From assembly GCA_012510625.1 (NCBI GenBank), contig JAAZHP010000173.1, forward strand, positions 1 to 15,555: a DNA stretch of 15,555 nt, read 5' to 3'. Of the stretch, positions 14,651 through 15,555 are shown one piece after another; position 1 is the stretch's first letter, and the number at the start of each line of letters is the position of its first letter. Both the position numbers and the translations under genes were made by a program. Origin of the DNA: Bacillota bacterium. Its GTDB lineage: Bacteria; Bacillota; Dethiobacteria; DTU022. The notes under the pieces were generated by a model, which was given only the letters and a program-made list of their open reading frames with translations, had not been told where the DNA came from and did not search any database.

Positions 14651-14938
14651 CTAGTAAAGCTCGATTTTTGAAGAAATAACGTCGATATTGCTTTCGCGCT
14701 CAATGAACGACAGCACCTGCTCCATAACCCTGCCGGCGCCGCCGCTGTTCCGGCAGATGGCGGCCACGGCCAGTTCAGAGCGCTGCCACAGATCTTCACA
14801 GCCTACTTCAGCCATGGATATATTAAACCGGTTGCGCAGTCGCTTAACCAGGCTTTGAATAACCTGCCTTTTCTTTTTTAATGAACCAGCTGCGGGAATA
14901 TGGATTTCCAGCAGGCAGACAGCTACCCGGAAGGCCAT
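14651..14938 (-). CDS. DUF503 (YlxP-like) small protein
   Basis: The product is 95 residues, typical of DUF503. The family pattern is visible as VCLLEIHIPAAGSLKKKRQVIQSLVKRLRNRFNIS split over the first 40 residues, with GSLKKKR the hallmark, then AEVGCEDLWQRSELAVAAI. In Bacillus a homologue (YlxP) lies between infB and rbfA, which suggests a link to translation, but the biochemical role is unknown. GTG 14941 and ATG 14938 are adjacent in-frame starts. AAGG is 5 bases before the ATG, which I prefer. It lies 30 bases after the nuclease gene in the same transcript. Confidence 0.88.
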   Translation of the reverse strand: MAFRVAVCLLEIHIPAAGSLKKKRQVIQSLVKRLRNRFNISMAEVGCEDLWQRSELAVAAICRNSGGAGRVMEQVLSFIERESNIDVISSKIELY

Positions 14939-14968
14939 CACTTCCTTTGAGCTCCACGTTGCTGCCGG

Positions 14969-15436
14969 TCAGTGCACCAGCGGTCCGCTGTCTTCGGAAT
15001 CTCCGAATCTGCTCGATTCAGGCGATTGATCTTCCACCAGTTCTTTGATTGAAACGGTATAAGGGATCACTTTCTTGTCAATAAAGATGGGACATCCCAC
15101 GGTTAACGAAAGCGCTACGGCGTCACTGGGCCGGGCATCAAGCAGGAGCTCTCCGTTTGTAGTCTTTAGATAGACCTCGGCATAAAAGGTGCTATCCTTG
15201 ATATCGTTTACCACTACTTTTTCCACGGTAACATCAAGACGATCGCAAAAGCTTTTAAACAGGTCATGAGTCATGGGACGCGGCGTGATGTGGCCTTGCA
15301 GTTTCAGCACAATTGCCTGAGCTTCCCAGAAGCCGATCCCTATGGGCAGGACCATCGTCTCTTCCATGTCTACCAGCAGAAGCAGGGGATTTTGCACAGG
15401 ATCCAGGACTACCTCTTTAACCTTTACCGGAATCAA
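14969..15436 (-). CDS. Bifunctional nuclease family protein (DUF151)
   Basis: With the TTG start the protein is 155 residues and begins IPVKVKEVVLD, the usual N-terminus of the family. Conserved segments follow: LPIGIGFWEAQAI, RPMTHDLF, FYAEVYL and LDARPSDAVALSL. Plant members (BFN1/BBD) have DNase and RNase activity; bacterial function is largely untested. The open frame extends to GTG 15514, but that codon lies upstream of the predicted transcription start (about 15510). GAAGG (15448-15444) stands 7 bases before TTG 15436. An ATG at 15454 is a second option with a poorer site. The gene heads the cluster that includes DUF503, mnmM and rex. The C-terminal tail is acidic and Ser-rich. Confidence 0.88.
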   Translation of the reverse strand: MIPVKVKEVVLDPVQNPLLLLVDMEETMVLPIGIGFWEAQAIVLKLQGHITPRPMTHDLFKSFCDRLDVTVEKVVVNDIKDSTFYAEVYLKTTNGELLLDARPSDAVALSLTVGCPIFIDKKVIPYTVSIKELVEDQSPESSRFGDSEDSGPLVH

Positions 15437-15468
15437 CTGGGCACCTTCTCTCATCTGGATAACGGGTT

Positions 15469-15496
15469 CCCCGGCGAGGTTTACCGCCCGCCGGGG
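15469..15496 (-). promoter_or_regulatory. 5'-leader hairpin of the nuclease-rex cluster
   Basis: CCCCGGCG (15496-15489 on the minus strand) pairs perfectly with CGCCGGGG (15476-15469) around a 12-base loop. It lies between the predicted start and the Shine-Dalgarno, with no U-tract. It could protect the 5' end of the message or modulate translation. Confidence 0.5.
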
Positions 15497-15516
15497 CGCC
15501 TGCTGTCCTCGCACAC

Positions 15517-15545
15517 ATTATAACTCAATTTAATGTTTAACTCAA
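15517..15545 (-). promoter_or_regulatory. Sigma-A promoter of the nuclease-DUF503-mnmM-rex cluster
   Basis: On the minus strand TTGAGT (15545-15540) and a perfect TATAAT (15522-15517) are separated by 17 bases. The start should be near 15510, giving a leader of about 75 bases to TTG 15436. TTGAGTTA occurs twice with a 17-base period, once over the -35 and once just before the -10. Confidence 0.8.
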
Positions 15546-15555
15546 CAAAACCAAC

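Overview
The window looks like a chromosomal segment of a moderately GC-rich, low-mobility Firmicute, most likely a member of the Clostridia. This is an inference. It rests on strong AAGGAGG-type ribosome binding sites, TTG/GTG starts, a Rex repressor, tRNA genes with encoded CCA ends, sigma-A-like promoters, and YtqB/MnmM, DUF503 and bifunctional-nuclease (DUF151) families. I see no transposase, phage gene or CRISPR array.

Layout. Bases 1-96 hold the tail of an unidentified plus-strand gene. Two plus-strand genes follow: an HD-domain phosphohydrolase (218-793) behind an extended -10 promoter, and a MATE efflux pump (986-2395). Everything to the right is on the minus strand. From 12406 down to 2490 runs a probable operon of about 10 kb. 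It encodes a lipoprotein solute-binding protein (SBP), two permeases, two ATPases, a small two-helix membrane protein, and the TldD/TldE protease pair. Gene junctions are short or overlapping except for 139 bases between SBP and first permease (holding an 11-bp stem-loop) and about 119 bases before tldD.

The operon leader (12407-12723, no annotated gene) is AT-rich. It holds a plausible promoter, an 18-bp perfect inverted repeat at the expected transcription start, and a 21-codon open frame with an ideal Shine-Dalgarno whose stop overlaps the SBP start.

A five-tRNA operon (Asp-Phe-Gly-Cys-Leu in transcription order) spans 13138-12724, with a near-consensus promoter and an intrinsic terminator. 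Upstream of it, 15436-13313, lies a four-gene cluster read leftward: bifunctional nuclease, DUF503, MnmM-type methyltransferase and rex, driven by a TTGAGT-17-TATAAT promoter at the right edge.

How the genes may work together. The ABC transporter would capture and import peptides, and the TldD/TldE metalloprotease would process or degrade them in the cytoplasm. Three things make the locus unusual. The SBP's conserved motifs appear in rotated order relative to DppA/OppA, consistent with a circular permutation. One permease carries an extra extracytoplasmic domain of about 170 residues. The transporter and TldD/E genes are contiguous and co-directional. The Rex cluster would tie local expression to the NADH/NAD+ state, but no clear Rex box was seen in the window.
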